A DNA stretch of 54,851 bases from NCBI GenBank assembly GCA_002633005.1, contig NMRA01000495.1, positions 42,921-97,771 on the forward strand, written 5' to 3'. Shown one piece after another: positions 36,901-46,254 of this stretch. The position numbers and the translations under genes are program-made. Position 1 is the first letter of the stretch. Each line of letters starts with the position of its first letter. The notes under the pieces were generated by a model. That model was not told the origin of the DNA and ran no database searches. It worked only from the letters and a program-made list of their open reading frames with translations. This stretch comes from Phoronis australis (taxonomy: Eukaryota > Phoronida > Phoronidae).

Positions 36901-38439
36901 AGTTTCTATTTAGTGATTAAAATGATTAGGTTTTTATCCAGCTCTTTAACTCATGCCTCCTTTTCAAATTTAAAGAGAGGCTTTAAATAATGCCACATCA
37001 CAGTATGCATAAGTACAATTGTGAATTTTTTGATCCACGATGGCATCTTTTTTTCGAGTTTCAAAGAATATTCCAGCAGATATTTATTCTCCTGGTTGCG
37101 TGTTCTCCAACAATTTCCTATATCCTTTCTAAATGCCGGTTTAATCACCTCCTTCCTACAGCTTGAAAATTGCCGGTATCGGCTTTTTCAACACAAAACA
37201 CATAATATCAGGTCGGCGCAGAAATAACATGTCGATTCCAGTGCAGTAGCAGGTTGGCCTTTTCACAGAATTTCCCATATCTCTACCAATGCCTTCACTC
37301 ACAACATGGTTGTAAATGCCAACAAAGTTTGTCATTTGATCGCTGATGATTGTTGCATATGTTCATTTACTCTATGTACGCAATCTTGTATTGGTTCACA
37401 TAGGTCACTAGCACCTAGTAAGAACCATTGCTTACTGGTTCCTATTTCCTTACACAGCAGGATTACCAAAGCTGTGCAGCACTAATGGACTTGTGCCTCT
37501 TACATCAGATGTGCTTGACGTTGGAACACAACAGCGTAACCTTGGTAACTTTATTGAAATAATCACGTTCACTTTGACAAAAAATTGCACTGCTTTACAG
37601 TAAATCACAAGTTTATAAATGAGGTAAATTTCAACCAACGTTAACTGACTTTTAACAACTATTGGCACTTTTATTTTCCAAATGATGATTTATTAGTTGT
37701 TCAGGTATTCAGACCTCAGATTCTGTGACAAAAATTCTGGTAACTAAGAAATGTGACCGGAGAGTCAATAATTGTAAAAATTCTTTATACTGAATAACGC
37801 GTTTCACCACATTGTTACAATGAATATATAACTCCATGCCAAGGTTACGCAAATGCGATCTTGAAATTAAGAGCAATTAAAGTTCAGACACAACAGATAG
37901 GCTAAACTACACAGACTTCACAATTCTCACATTCAGTCATGGTCTTATTAGTATTTGGACGTATTTGGTCTTCACAATTTGGGGTCAAACAAAAAAGTTT
38001 CATAAAATGTTATCCTTCTTGCCTGACTCCGAGCACTCACACTGTTACACTCAGTCATTGGCAGTGGCAAGTGGGGTAAACACTAAACAGTCCCTAGTGA
38101 ACAGAAACTAAAAATTGCCACATAACTTTTGTGAAAAGCACATAAAACTTCACACCGCCAAAATCTCAATTATTGCATTTCCACTGGAAAACATGAAAGG
38201 GAACGAAACATAGCCTTTCAGAAACTTAGCACGGTGAATTTTAACCAATACACATGTTCATTTCAAACAACACACCGAACACCGCAATTTTGCGGGAAAT
38301 TTCTCTGGTACGACAACGCTGAATGCATGTCCACTTTAAGGTTGAGAAAAGCGTTAAACCGGACTAGAAAACAATTTATGGTTACAAATTATCACCTGTC
38401 ATTTTTGGGTGTGTCTACAGAGCTGCTTTCAGTAGCCAT
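9990..38439 (-). CDS. NASP: NASP, nuclear histone chaperone (SHNi-TPR family)
   Basis: NASP binds histones H1 and H3-H4 and maintains the soluble H3-H4 pool. Coding exons: 38439-38396, 34560-34450, 33615-33497, 32137-32072, 30668-29100, 28117-28035, 27270-27123, 26593-26503, 25648-25551, 24654-24524, 23811-23734, 22700-22572, 13474-13430, 10901-10752 and 10055-9990. All junctions keep phase and total 2,928 bases (975 residues). The N-terminal TPR reads [20 protein letters not shown] and [21 protein letters not shown] long acidic insertion follows, then [57 protein letters not shown] and [19 protein letters not shown], all close to vertebrate NASP. The tail has [14 protein letters not shown], a conserved motif and likely nuclear signal, then SKKSRAE. 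The 20626-16585 exon set duplicates exons 8-12 and is left out here. Confidence 0.96.
10180..10355. mobile_element. MITE with terminal repeat AATTGACCTATCGC, copy 1
   Basis: It is 176 bp with perfect 14-bp inverted ends (AATTGACCTATCGC and GCGATAGGTCAATT). Inside it has AAGCTCCGCCCCCTTGCG and a CAACGTGTTG core. It has no ORF. It lies in the last NASP intron. A second copy of 175 bp is at 35343-35517. Confidence 0.8.
11144..12505. mobile_element. Fold-back type element, about 1.36 kb
   Basis: Left arm 11144-11280 and right arm 12389-12505 are inverted copies. They share CACGGGTGAGAAACA, ATGACCGCCGGTCCTCTAAA and CACCACAAAACAGGAC. Each arm is built from degenerate units of about 20-25 bp around AAACAGGACCGCC, and the left arm has one unit more. 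Long arms made of short tandem units define fold-back (FB/TU-like) transposons. The centre has no transposase. It lies in the NASP intron between exons 13 and 14. Confidence 0.7.
11670..11700. repeat. Perfect 13-bp inverted repeat with 5-base loop
   Basis: GCAAAGCTGTATA and TATACAGCTTTGC flank CTAAA. It lies inside the fold-back element. It would form a stable hairpin; no function is known. Confidence 0.7.
13628..14098. mobile_element. Non-autonomous DNA transposon with CAGGGCTTGGAAT ends
   Basis: The left end is CAGGGCTTGGAATG and the right end ATTCCAAGCCCTG, an inverted pair. GGCTGT abuts both outer borders, consistent with a 6-bp target-site duplication. It is about 470 bp and lies upstream of exon 13 in NASP intron 12. 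Related pieces are at 32343 (same left end) and 43224-43441 (both ends, shorter). Confidence 0.65.
14290..15330. repeat. Tandem repeat with about 143-bp monomers in 430-bp higher-order units
   Basis: The word CCACTAGGnGGnGC recurs near 14440, 14584, 14720, 14870 and 15010, and again near 15295. Each monomer then carries ATC-nnC-GAAA, TCATC and a TTTCATGAAAAT or TTTAGGAGATAC tail. Every third monomer is most alike, giving a higher-order period of about 430 bp. It continues into copy B at 20771-21360, where a monomer start that is damaged in copy A (near 15140) is intact. Confidence 0.7.
14892..20693. repeat. NASP: Direct duplication, copy A (5.80 kb), ends at assembly gap
   Basis: It is collinear with 20771-26660 through introns and exons alike, with scattered substitutions and small indels. 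Examples are a CA/TA microsatellite at 16733-16780 that is much shorter in copy B, and about 75 bases near 21290-21360 that are absent here. It ends in mid-intron at the run of N, at CCAAAAATATC. Copy B passes through the same word at 26650-26660 into unique sequence. Confidence 0.92.
16585..20626 (-). CDS. NASP: NASP exons 8-12, copy A (second allele or duplicate)
   Basis: Exons are 20626-20536, 19682-19585, 18679-18549, 17834-17757 and 16713-16585. Lengths and splice sites are the same as in copy B. The proteins differ at only two places I noticed: VAMTD for VATTD, and GASSSSG for [14 protein letters not shown] change in exon 11 is silent. The first exon needs a phase-1 donor, but copy B ends in phase 0, so running B into A in series breaks the frame. 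This copy is on the same contig as exons 13-15. Confidence 0.85.
20694..20770. other. Assembly gap, 77 N
   Basis: This is an unbroken run of N between two contigs. The sequence on its left matches the right end of copy B and the sequence on its right matches the left end of copy A, so the two contigs overlap instead of abutting. Confidence 0.98.
22572..22700 (-). CDS. NASP: NASP exon 12: low-complexity Gly/Ser/Thr/Phe exon (retained copy)
   Basis: Its 43 codons are almost all G, A, S, T and F, with repeated GFGAS and TTTxGFG units. It sits where vertebrate NASP has a shorter Gly/Ser-rich linker (STSGFTPGGGG) between the helical core and the VTDISHLVRKK motif. It is phase 0 at both ends, so skipping it would keep the frame. 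Confidence 0.85.
22572..26593 (-). CDS. NASP: NASP exons 8-12, copy B (joined to the 5' exons)
   Basis: Exons are 26593-26503, 25648-25551, 24654-24524, 23811-23734 and 22700-22572. They encode the C-terminal TPRs and the following helix. This copy lies on the same contig as exons 1-7, with intron 7 complete between them, so it is used in the gene model. Entry phase is 1 and exit phase is 0. Confidence 0.9.
29100..30668 (-). CDS. NASP: NASP exon 5: acidic histone-binding insertion with 25-residue repeats
   Basis: This 523-codon exon starts [15 protein letters not shown], matching the vertebrate NASP motif that opens the insertion, and ends at [14 protein letters not shown] with donor AAAG|GTTTGA. 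In testis-type vertebrate NASP the matching exon interrupts the second TPR. Here protein residues about 245-508 are built from a degenerate 25-residue unit (pattern: SPAQQNG-DA-SADAE, then TSVEMSEQK), with outlying copies from about residue 176. The open frame runs on to 28894, but the extra part is intron. Confidence 0.93.
32343..32380. repeat. Fragment of the CAGGGCTTGGAAT transposon family
   Basis: CAGGGCTTGAAATGACCAATGACAA matches the left end of the element at 13628 with one difference and then diverges. It lies in the NASP intron between exons 3 and 4. Confidence 0.5.
33655..33990. repeat. Dispersed repeat, partner of 9453-9690
   Basis: It is the same ordered set of words as the copy near the NASP 3' end, with a different middle part. 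It lies in the intron just upstream of NASP exon 3. The open frame of 88 codons over it has no family resemblance. Confidence 0.55.
35343..35517. mobile_element. MITE with terminal repeat AATTGACCTATCGC, copy 2
   Basis: This 175-bp copy matches 10180-10355 from end to end. The left end is intact and the right end has two changes (GCGACAGGACAATT). It lies in NASP intron 1. Confidence 0.8.
35520..38390. other. Remainder of NASP intron 1
   Basis: AT-rich intron sequence between MITE copy 2 and exon 1. I see no exon, RNA gene or complete mobile element. An E2F-type word GCGGGAAA occurs at 38292-38299 near its start. Confidence 0.5.
38396..38439 (-). CDS. NASP: NASP coding exon 1 (start codon)
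   Basis: It encodes [14 protein letters not shown] plus two bases (AG), with donor GACAG|GTGATA. The AG joins C of exon 2 (acceptor at 34561-34562) to give Ser before HDLAAEA. The ATG has G at +4. The short Ser/Thr-rich start resembles the unstructured N terminus of other NASPs. Confidence 0.88.
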
Positions 38440-38808
38440 AACGCAAAATTAGACGACCTAACACCTTGAATTACCAGAACGTACTGAACAAAGCAACAGA
38501 TTTCCCGCGAAATCGGGTTGAATGAGCTGAGCGTGACGTAGGACTGTGACCTCAAAACCAAAAAGCATATGTTGAAATGAAGAAATGCTTTTTAATTTAT
38601 AATAAATGATGACATATTTAAATTTACTGTAGCCAAAAATAGTTACTTTGAGTTATTTTTGTAACGATGAAACAAACAATGATACACATTTGAGGCTATA
38701 ATTTCCCGTGGAGTTTCGATGGGTTCCCCCAACATGTGACGTCATTTCTCTTCATTTCCGCCATTTTTGGAATCACGTTGTGGAAAGGTTATCTTTCCAC
38801 GGAAAAAG
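38440..38808. promoter_or_regulatory. Shared divergent promoter region of NASP and BTF3
   Basis: The interval separates the NASP start codon (minus) from the likely first, non-coding BTF3 exon (plus). It holds TTTCCCGCGA (perfect E2F core) at 38501-38510, a TGACGTA half-site near 38534, a full CRE TGACGTCA at 38737-38744, and CCGCCATTTTT (YY1-like) at 38758-38768. There is no TATA box. E2F control would suit NASP, whose expression peaks with histone supply in S phase. The motifs are seen; their use is inferred. Confidence 0.65.
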
Positions 38809-41800
38809 GTAATTTTGAAGAGTTATTCTATTAAATATTTGTGTAGTTTTAATAAGAGGTTATGACGACGGGCATACTACCGATTTAGATTGTTGTTTTT
38901 GTTGTGAAATGTCGTAAATAATATATCAAAAGCTCCTTCCCAATATTCTCGAATCGAATGACTGAGATTGAGTGACCGATTGACCGGTGATTCTTTGTCA
39001 GCCAGTTGAAGCATTTTAGTTCATTTTTGTGTGCTTGATGTCTAGTTGAATCAAAAGGTCTGCTGGGAGGGCACTGATCGGATATAGCGGTCCCTGATTT
39101 TGAAAACCAGTTTCATTCAATTGAATGACAGTGACATAATACTCTGAAGAGTGTGGTCACTTAAATCAAACCAAGAAGATAACAGACCCGTTACTAATCA
39201 GTTATTGCCTGGTTCTCAAAATCAGGGACCCCTTTATCGGACCAGTGCTCGGTTGTAGTCGAGACGGCTCGAATTTTTTGATATGTTGCTGTGGTGTTCT
39301 AATTTTCACGTTAAACAGTAACGTAGCCCGTGCAGTGACCATTGTCTGTAGGTGGCTCAGTAGAGACGGTGTAGCTCAGAGCTTCACACACCGGAAGCTT
39401 TCTGGTGAATTATGCCTTACACCGACTGAAACATAAAAGTCGTGTTATGAATACCTATTGCACTTAGAGGGCCACCTTAGCCTTAGGAGGCTGTCTTTAT
39501 TTCCTTCCAACAAGTACTTCCGTTATCAAACTTTTGTGTGAACAATCCCTCCTTCAGTTCCGCAAATCAGTAACTTGTCATTTTTACAGTGCGCAGCACA
39601 CATCGGGATGTGATATACCAGCTACCACGCGCAGTATTAAAAATGAACGGTTACCATTTTGGGAACTGAACGAGGGACTGCCCGAAGAAAAGCACTGTAT
39701 TTACACACATTCTTCACAAGGTTGTTAAATCGTGGCAAAAAAATTCGGCCCAAACATCGCAATTAAAATCGTACTTATGCTATTTGTAAGGACTGAATGA
39801 AGCAAAATACAGTACCAGCTCCTGACCAAATCGGAAAATGTCATTTAATGAAAGAAGTCGGCAGTATATGCAAAAATGTCACCTTTTTCCATGTTGTCAG
39901 GACAGTTCGAAAAAAGGCTTAATAGGAGTGCTGTGCTTGAACTTTTAATTCTGCTTGATAATAATCAGATAGGTGGGCACTGATTTGAAATAATGCCTAA
40001 TATTCAGCAGGAGTAACTGGTTCTCAAATCAGGACCACATCTAACCGACTATTACCTTCTGCTTAATCTCCTGTATGCGTGAATTTGGAATACACTAAAC
40101 TTTGAAAGTTCACTTGAATAACCATGTTCGCATTGGAAGAATTGCACTGCACTAAAGCATATCACATGTAAATAAAATGATGTAAATTGTAAACTACCGT
40201 TGTTGTTTTTTCAACTATTGGTGGTCTCATTCACCAAACAGGTATTGTTTATTCACATATTCCTCCGATTCTGTAACACATCCTGATATACCATGTATGC
40301 TGGAGGATTTTTCTGCAAATAACATTACCCCTGGTTAAACTGTTCAAATCATGCTGCTATACCATTTGAGCATAGAGGGACATCTCAGAAACCGTGGATG
40401 TCCAAGCATTATGGAATACCAATGGAGAGTGACAACGGTATTCATTTATGATTAAGCCAATATTTTCTAGGCGAAAGGCTGTTTGTGTGTTTCTGTGCAT
40501 TCTAAGTCTCTGGCAACGCCCAGCTTGGTAACACTCTTGAGTCTTGTCATTTCATTGGGTTTCTGTCACCGTTACTAAGCTCGTTATTTTGTTGCAGGTT
40601 CTTTATAAAAAAATAAAAATGAACGCTGAAAAGCTCAAAAAGTTGTCGGATCAAGTACGGGTTGGTGGAAAAGTAAGTCTCCGGATTTAGTTCATTAGGA
40701 CCTTTGAAAAGTGTCTTGATTTGGCTGTTAATGTTTTGTAAATGGTTGATTGCATTCGTGTGGTTCTTTCATATACTTCACTTTTTTGTTTGTTCTCCAC
40801 AACACTCTTGAGAATGGTTTTGAAAATGTTCCACGTGTTGCATGTGGGGCTAACAAAAAAGTGAATTCACTGTTCAAGCTATTTTAATCTCAAAATTCAT
40901 GTAGGTGTTTGAAAGTCTATGTCCATAGTGAATGGTTTTGATGAAAAAGTCGTCAAAAGTTGCATGAAACTACAGTGAAATGTTATTTTAGAAAACTGCA
41001 ACAAATTATAATGCCACGTGTCTGTAAATAATGTCTTGTTGGATATGAATTACGTGCTGATTGTTAACCGTTGCTTAAATAAGGATTGATGGATCTGAAT
41101 GAATGTTTTACACAATGTTGTATTTGTTCTTGAAATTTGGCATTCACTGTTAACCCAATGTTTAGCGAAATTTGTTTCCTACTTAAAATTTCTCACATCT
41201 GTTCCCTATTGCTTTGAGTAAACAAGTGGCTTAGTGTTGTAAAAATGACTGATTTTTGGGGATAGTGCTCACTTGTTTATTGGCCAACATACTCAGTATT
41301 TGGTGCAGTATTGGTCGTTGTATTGCCTGATCATCTGTTTTGTTGTGAATTGTTCATTAAAAAGAGTCTTTAATAATTGGCACAGCACAATATGTTCAAT
41401 TAATTATAGCCATTCATAAGACCTCAATTCTTATTTATCACGCAACACCAGTGGCGAGATTTGTATCAGCGAGTCCACAGATTAGGAAACTAAGTGACAA
41501 ATTTTCTTTGGTCGATTTTCCAGGGTACTGCTCGCAGAAAAAAGAAGGTTATCCACAAAACAGCTACAACAGATGATAAAAAACTACAAAATAGCCTTAA
41601 AAAGATCGGTGTCAATAACATACCTGGCATTGAAGAGGTAAGTAGTGATGAGAATGAAGTTGTGTTCATTGCCTTCACAAAGACGAAGAGTTTCTAATAT
41701 CCAACCAGAAACTATGCACTGGGTCTGGTGTTAGTGGTGCCACCCCTACCGCTCTGCTATATTGGGGAATAACAACCCAAACTGCTGGACATGTAATGGG

Positions 41801-44800
41801 CTGCAACTTGGAAGTGTGTCGTGGTGAGAGTGGCAGCAGTGACATTAGGAATAGATTGACTGGTTGGGTGTGGTGTGCATTGCAAAATAGGCTTAATTGT
41901 ACCAAAGGCTGACTTGCAGAGTGCAAGTACGCAATGGCTTAGTGAACGTATTGCACTCTGTTCACTGGCAATATGGGCTTTTTTGTACTGGGAGAAGTTA
42001 GGATAGATGCCAATTGCATTTCTTAGAGTTTTGACTGCTAAAGTAACCAACCTGTCAACATTAACAGGTCAAAAATACCACCCATTTTAAATGCATCATT
42101 TCTTACAGGAACGACCACCCGTAATTTGTGTTTTTTTCTGAAGACCACCACCCATGAATTTTTATTTCTACTGCCGTCCCTCCCCTCCCACACGGATTTT
42201 ACTGGAACAGCCCTGAAGTAGTTTTGGCTTGTTACTCTGAGAAATAGCTAAGTTTAGGCTGAAGAGATCGTCTGTGGGAAATGGTAATTGTGCATTGCTA
42301 CTTGCGCTTGTGGCTGTACTGGCTATTTTGGTCATGTCGTCATTGATCGAGGTCAAGGGTACTGCCCTTCAAATTTGAAATGAGGACAGCATACTGCTTC
42401 GTGTAATAGCAGTGGAAGTGGACACATCTTCAAGCTACGTTGATTGATGTAAAAATGCATTGATACATGCAGGTCTGCTGACTAATCAGTGACGATCGTA
42501 TTCGTATGTTTTGTAACTTGTGTCGGTTGGTATTGTGTGTTGAGTGCTAATCTAAATATTGGCTCTTAATTGTGCTTAAATAAAAGTTTACCGTGGAACT
42601 GTAAAGTTGTTGGAAGGTAAGAAGGTGGCCAAGTGCCTACAGTTTTTATCGCTCAGTGTTAGTGTGCTTAGTATTAAAGCCACTGGTTTTAAGCATCACG
42701 ACTCACCACTGAAATCTGCATAATTTTGGGGAAAATTGTGCAAAATTTGCTGTGCATGATCCAAGCAGGTCTAGTGGTACACTGTTGTGGCATTGTACAG
42801 CTCCGTTTCAACTCATAAGTATATGACACTTAGAAACTATTTCGACCAAACAATGTTATTTCCTTCTCTGGATGTGGAATACTTCTTTGATCTCAGTTCT
42901 GCCAAGGATTGGCCTTGGTGATGCGTTCTTCATGACGTTTAGTGTTTTGGTAGATTGTGAGTAATCCTCATGTTGGCTACACTGTGTTGCTCTATTTCAG
43001 GCCAACATGATGAAAGATGATGGGTCGGTGATCCACTTCAACAATCCTAAAGTGCAAGCTTCACTTCAGTCAAACACATTTGCCATTTCTGGCCATGCAG
43101 AGACAAAACGTGAGTCGTAAAACTTAAACTCTGACCTACCAACGAGCAGAATTTTAATGTCAGGCTATGTTTTAAAATAATTAAATTTCACGTTTTTATA
43201 AGAAATTGTCTGGACATTTAGTACGGCTTGGAATTTTCCTCTTTTTATGATTTCAATTTCCTTTTATTTGATTCCAGTTTCCTCTTTTTATCATTATTTT
43301 GACTTAATTTATGCAAAAACGTTTATTTCAATTAAATTGTGCAGCACAAAAATTATTTCTATCACACAAGCCTATTTGTGGAATGATACACCGCCTGGAA
43401 ATTTTTCCTCTTTTTTTGTCCTTGCTCATTCCAAGCCCTGTGTGTAGCTTTTTTCGTGAAACAGTTTTCAGAAACTATTGAAGCAGACTTGCTTATCTTT
43501 TTTTCAACCTACTTATTGAAGAGAACGTTTTATCATTCAACGTGTTTGAGTGTTTCCATCAAGGTACACAAGTTTGTGTCTTCTGGCTTCATTAGTTCAG
43601 TGCCTCAGTCTTAAGAAAAGAGTTCTTGTAACACCTTGCGTAATACTGTACGTCGTTGCAGAAATGACCGATATGTTACCAGGCATCCTCAGTCATTTGG
43701 GACCTGAAGGTCTGGCCAATCTCCGAAAACTGGCTGAAAGATTACCTGCCAGCAGAAGTAAGTCGTCATTTCTCAGACCGTTTGCTCAGTCCTAGACTGT
43801 CATATGTGTTAGAATGAATTGAAAGGATTCTAGACCCAATCATGGCGCTGTAAAACAACGCTCTGTAAATGTTGTCGACCATCAGAAGTTAGGGGCAAAT
43901 TTTAAAGCTAAGTCTGCTAATCTGGCATGCAAGAATTAAGCTTTAAGGCTAGTTACATGGCAGCAGTGGGGAAAGACCACCTACCAAGGACCGTAATATC
44001 CATTTGGTTACTCAGTGAGTAACTGACTCAATGAGTAAGTGTATTAGTTGAATCCTGCTTTGATCATTCAATTGAGACTATGATGGTGTAATAGCACTGA
44101 GATTGGTTGAAATCACCCGATCAAGGTTTTATATCCTCTTCTTACACATTAAACATGATATCAGGAAATGGACCAATTGACTTTGATAAACTGGTCTAAA
44201 TATTTGTACTGTTGTGGCAGTGATCAATTCGTACCATCAAAGAGAGCAAGACTGATGTGGAGCGGTCCAATGGTCAACGCTGTCAAAACTGGTTGTTTAT
44301 ATGTAATTGTGCGAGGTGCGAAGAAGTTTGAACTGTACTTAATATTGAGGTTTAATGGCATGAGCACAGTTTTGCTTTTGAATTTTGGAAGTTGAACAAA
44401 AGTTGGGGGCTTGTAAGCAACACAAGTGTCCGTGTGCGGTAAAATCTCGCCAATTTTGGACAAAAATAATTGCCCTAATTACTTTTTGTTCAAAGTCTAA
44501 CGTGAATGTCCAGTTTTCCATATTTTCTGATGGTAGCTATGGTAACAGAACTTGAACTTGGTAAAGCGGTAATTTGATGCTTTCTATCTTTTATCAAAAT
44601 CATGCCCGCACCCAGCCTTCAATATGGGGGGGGGGGTCGAACTCTTGGCCATGTGGACTTTTATCTCGTTTTCTCGGACTTTGTTTCTTTGAGGCGGACC
44701 TTTTTGCCCACTTAGCCAAATTGGCTCATTTGAGCCCCCCGAGCCCCCCTGGGTGCATGCATGAAAATGAAGAAATAAAATATCATTCATCCTAAACTGG

Positions 44801-46254
44801 TGAGATTCTACCTTGATGGCTGCTCTCTCACGAGTATATTCAAGGTCCCATTCCTGGTCAGGAATGTGCCATTGCCCAGTGGCAAACAACGTTAAGAGGT
44901 TTTTGACTTGGTGTCACACTCGTAACCATATATTCACATAACTCGTTTAACTCTGAATTTGTAGTGGCTTCGGAGGAGCTGAGCAACGCTGCGACGGAAG
45001 AAGTTGATGAAGACGACGACGTACCACGTGAGTATAACAAATGACCACTCTGAGGTGATATTGACCAGTGTTTGGGTATATTTGGACATCGGCACCATTG
45101 GGAGTGTTGATTGATTTAATGTAACGATGGTTGCAGAAAATCGGGTTGTGTCGTAAGGCAAGTTAACACTTATCGTTTTGCTATGATTATACTGAAGCTC
45201 AGATGTTGTATTTGGGACATTTTCGGGTTTAACCATCAAAGAGTGTATTTTGGGGATTGTTGCCAATTTTCACTGTTGTTTGCCAGACATTCGCTGAAAT
45301 TTAGGCCGGTGCCTTTATGATCTAGATTCCCTTAAAATAGTGTGCAAGCTAACACGTCGAGAATACCCTTTCAATAACATGTTTTGTTCTCTATTGTCTT
45401 GCTTTGAAGTTGGCCATTTTTGACCTACCGAAGTAGTGCTCAATATAGCTAAAAATAATTTTTTCTCCAATGTCTTCCCATTATTTGTGATGGGTGGAGT
45501 TACACAGAAATTTTGCTGTACAGTTTGGTTCTGGTTTCGAATATTTTGTTGAGCTGATTGCCACAAGGCAGCGCACACATCTTGAGGGTTCGTATGAATT
45601 CATGTGCGGCTGATGATGAATGTTCGTCATTCATAGTATCATCTTTTGATCATTTATCAATGGTTATTAATAAAAAGATCACAATTTGCATGAACAATTA
45701 TATCAGCTGTTAATACAAATTCTTTTATTAAACCATTTTTATCATATACCACCCATGCCAAATGACGTATGGATTTCGCAAGCTATTAGTTAACTTGCAA
45801 GATCCATGCGATGGACATAAGCGTGTCGCATGGTTATTGTCTATGGGACGGTACCATAGTTCCCCATTGTTGTGTCTTTGTTGGATATAACAATAGAGGT
45901 TGCATGGATATCATACTTTGTGTGCCCAGCAGCCGGATACCGATAAATGGTTACCATTATCTTTATTATAAGAAAAACAAAGTGAACTATGGATACGCCT
46001 ATCTACCGATATCAATGTGAGGAGCTTGCACCCTAGTTTCCGGTGAACATTGATTAGAATTTGTGTTAAAATCAACCAAAATTGTCCGTTTGTGTTGACC
46101 ATCCAAAGTTGTCCTCCTCTTGTTGTCAAAATATTCATGCACTGAACTATATGCGTTTACTGTTGTAGTAGGCAATTCGGCAACTTATGCTTACATTTTG
46201 TTTTCAGAATTAATAGGCAACTTTGATGATGCGTCGAAGGGTGAAGTTAATTAA
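38745..46254 (+). CDS. BTF3: BTF3, nascent polypeptide-associated complex beta subunit
   Basis: NAC-beta pairs with NAC-alpha at the ribosome exit tunnel and shields new chains from mis-targeting to the ER. Coding exons: 40619-40672, 41524-41637, 43001-43109, 43662-43757, 44965-45027 and 46208-46254. Phases agree and give 160 residues; vertebrate BTF3b has 162. The start [18 protein letters not shown] and [20 protein letters not shown] hold the ribosome-binding RRKKK motif. The NAC domain follows: [34 protein letters not shown] and [18 protein letters not shown]. The acidic tail ends [18 protein letters not shown] probable 5' non-coding exon ends at 38808 (AAAAAG|GTAATT) and joins 40598 (TTGCAG|GTTC). 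The gene is divergent from NASP. Confidence 0.97.
39071..39248. mobile_element. MITE with about 40-bp inverted ends in BTF3 intron 1
   Basis: Left arm 39071-39110 and right arm 39209-39248 are inverted copies, sharing GCACTG-TC-GATA and GGTCCCTGATTTTGA-AACCAG. Total length is 178 bp. Diverged relatives occur at about 39976-40033 (GGGCACTGATTTGAAAT and CTGGTTCTCAAATCAGGACC) and 49803-49840 (TTTTGAGAACCAGTTTGATTC). Confidence 0.7.
41933..42214 (-). mobile_element. Transposon fragment, inverted partner of 47627-47907
   Basis: About 280 bp in BTF3 intron 3 match the 3' intergenic copy in reverse orientation, ending CTGGAACAGCCCTG. Words such as GGATTTTACTGGAACAGCCC, CACCACCCATGAATTTTTAT and CCAACCTGTCAACATTAACA are shared. 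The opposite terminus begins AATGGCTTAG, as in the partner. Confidence 0.7.
43224..43441. mobile_element. Short copy of the CAGGGCTTGGAAT transposon family
   Basis: It opens CGGCTTGGAATTTTCC and closes CTCATTCCAAGCCCTG. Read in reverse, the closing end matches the left end at 13628. The element is about 218 bp, with T-rich repeated TTTCCTCTTTTTAT words inside, and lies in a BTF3 intron. The outer left bases have decayed. Confidence 0.55.
44440..44560. repeat. Dispersed repeat, partner of 49663-49795
   Basis: AATCTCGCCAATTTTGGAC, AAAAATAATTG and TCTGATGG occur in the same order in the REX1BD intron/upstream region copy. It is an old transposon remnant in a BTF3 intron. Confidence 0.5.
44601..44763. 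mobile_element. Complete MITE with CATGCnnGCACCCAG ends and AAAAT target duplication
   Basis: The left terminus is CATGCCCGCACCCAG. The right terminus read in reverse is CATGCATGCACCCAG. AAAAT lies immediately outside both ends (44596-44600 and 44764-44768). The element is 163 bp with a G-run at 44626-44636 and no ORF. It is inserted in BTF3 intron 5. A truncated relative is at 1410. Confidence 0.75.

Noticed and set aside
40941-41062. C/D-box snoRNA in a BTF3 intron (TGATGA followed by CTGA)
   Set aside because: The boxes are too far apart and lack terminal pairing and a C'/D' pair.
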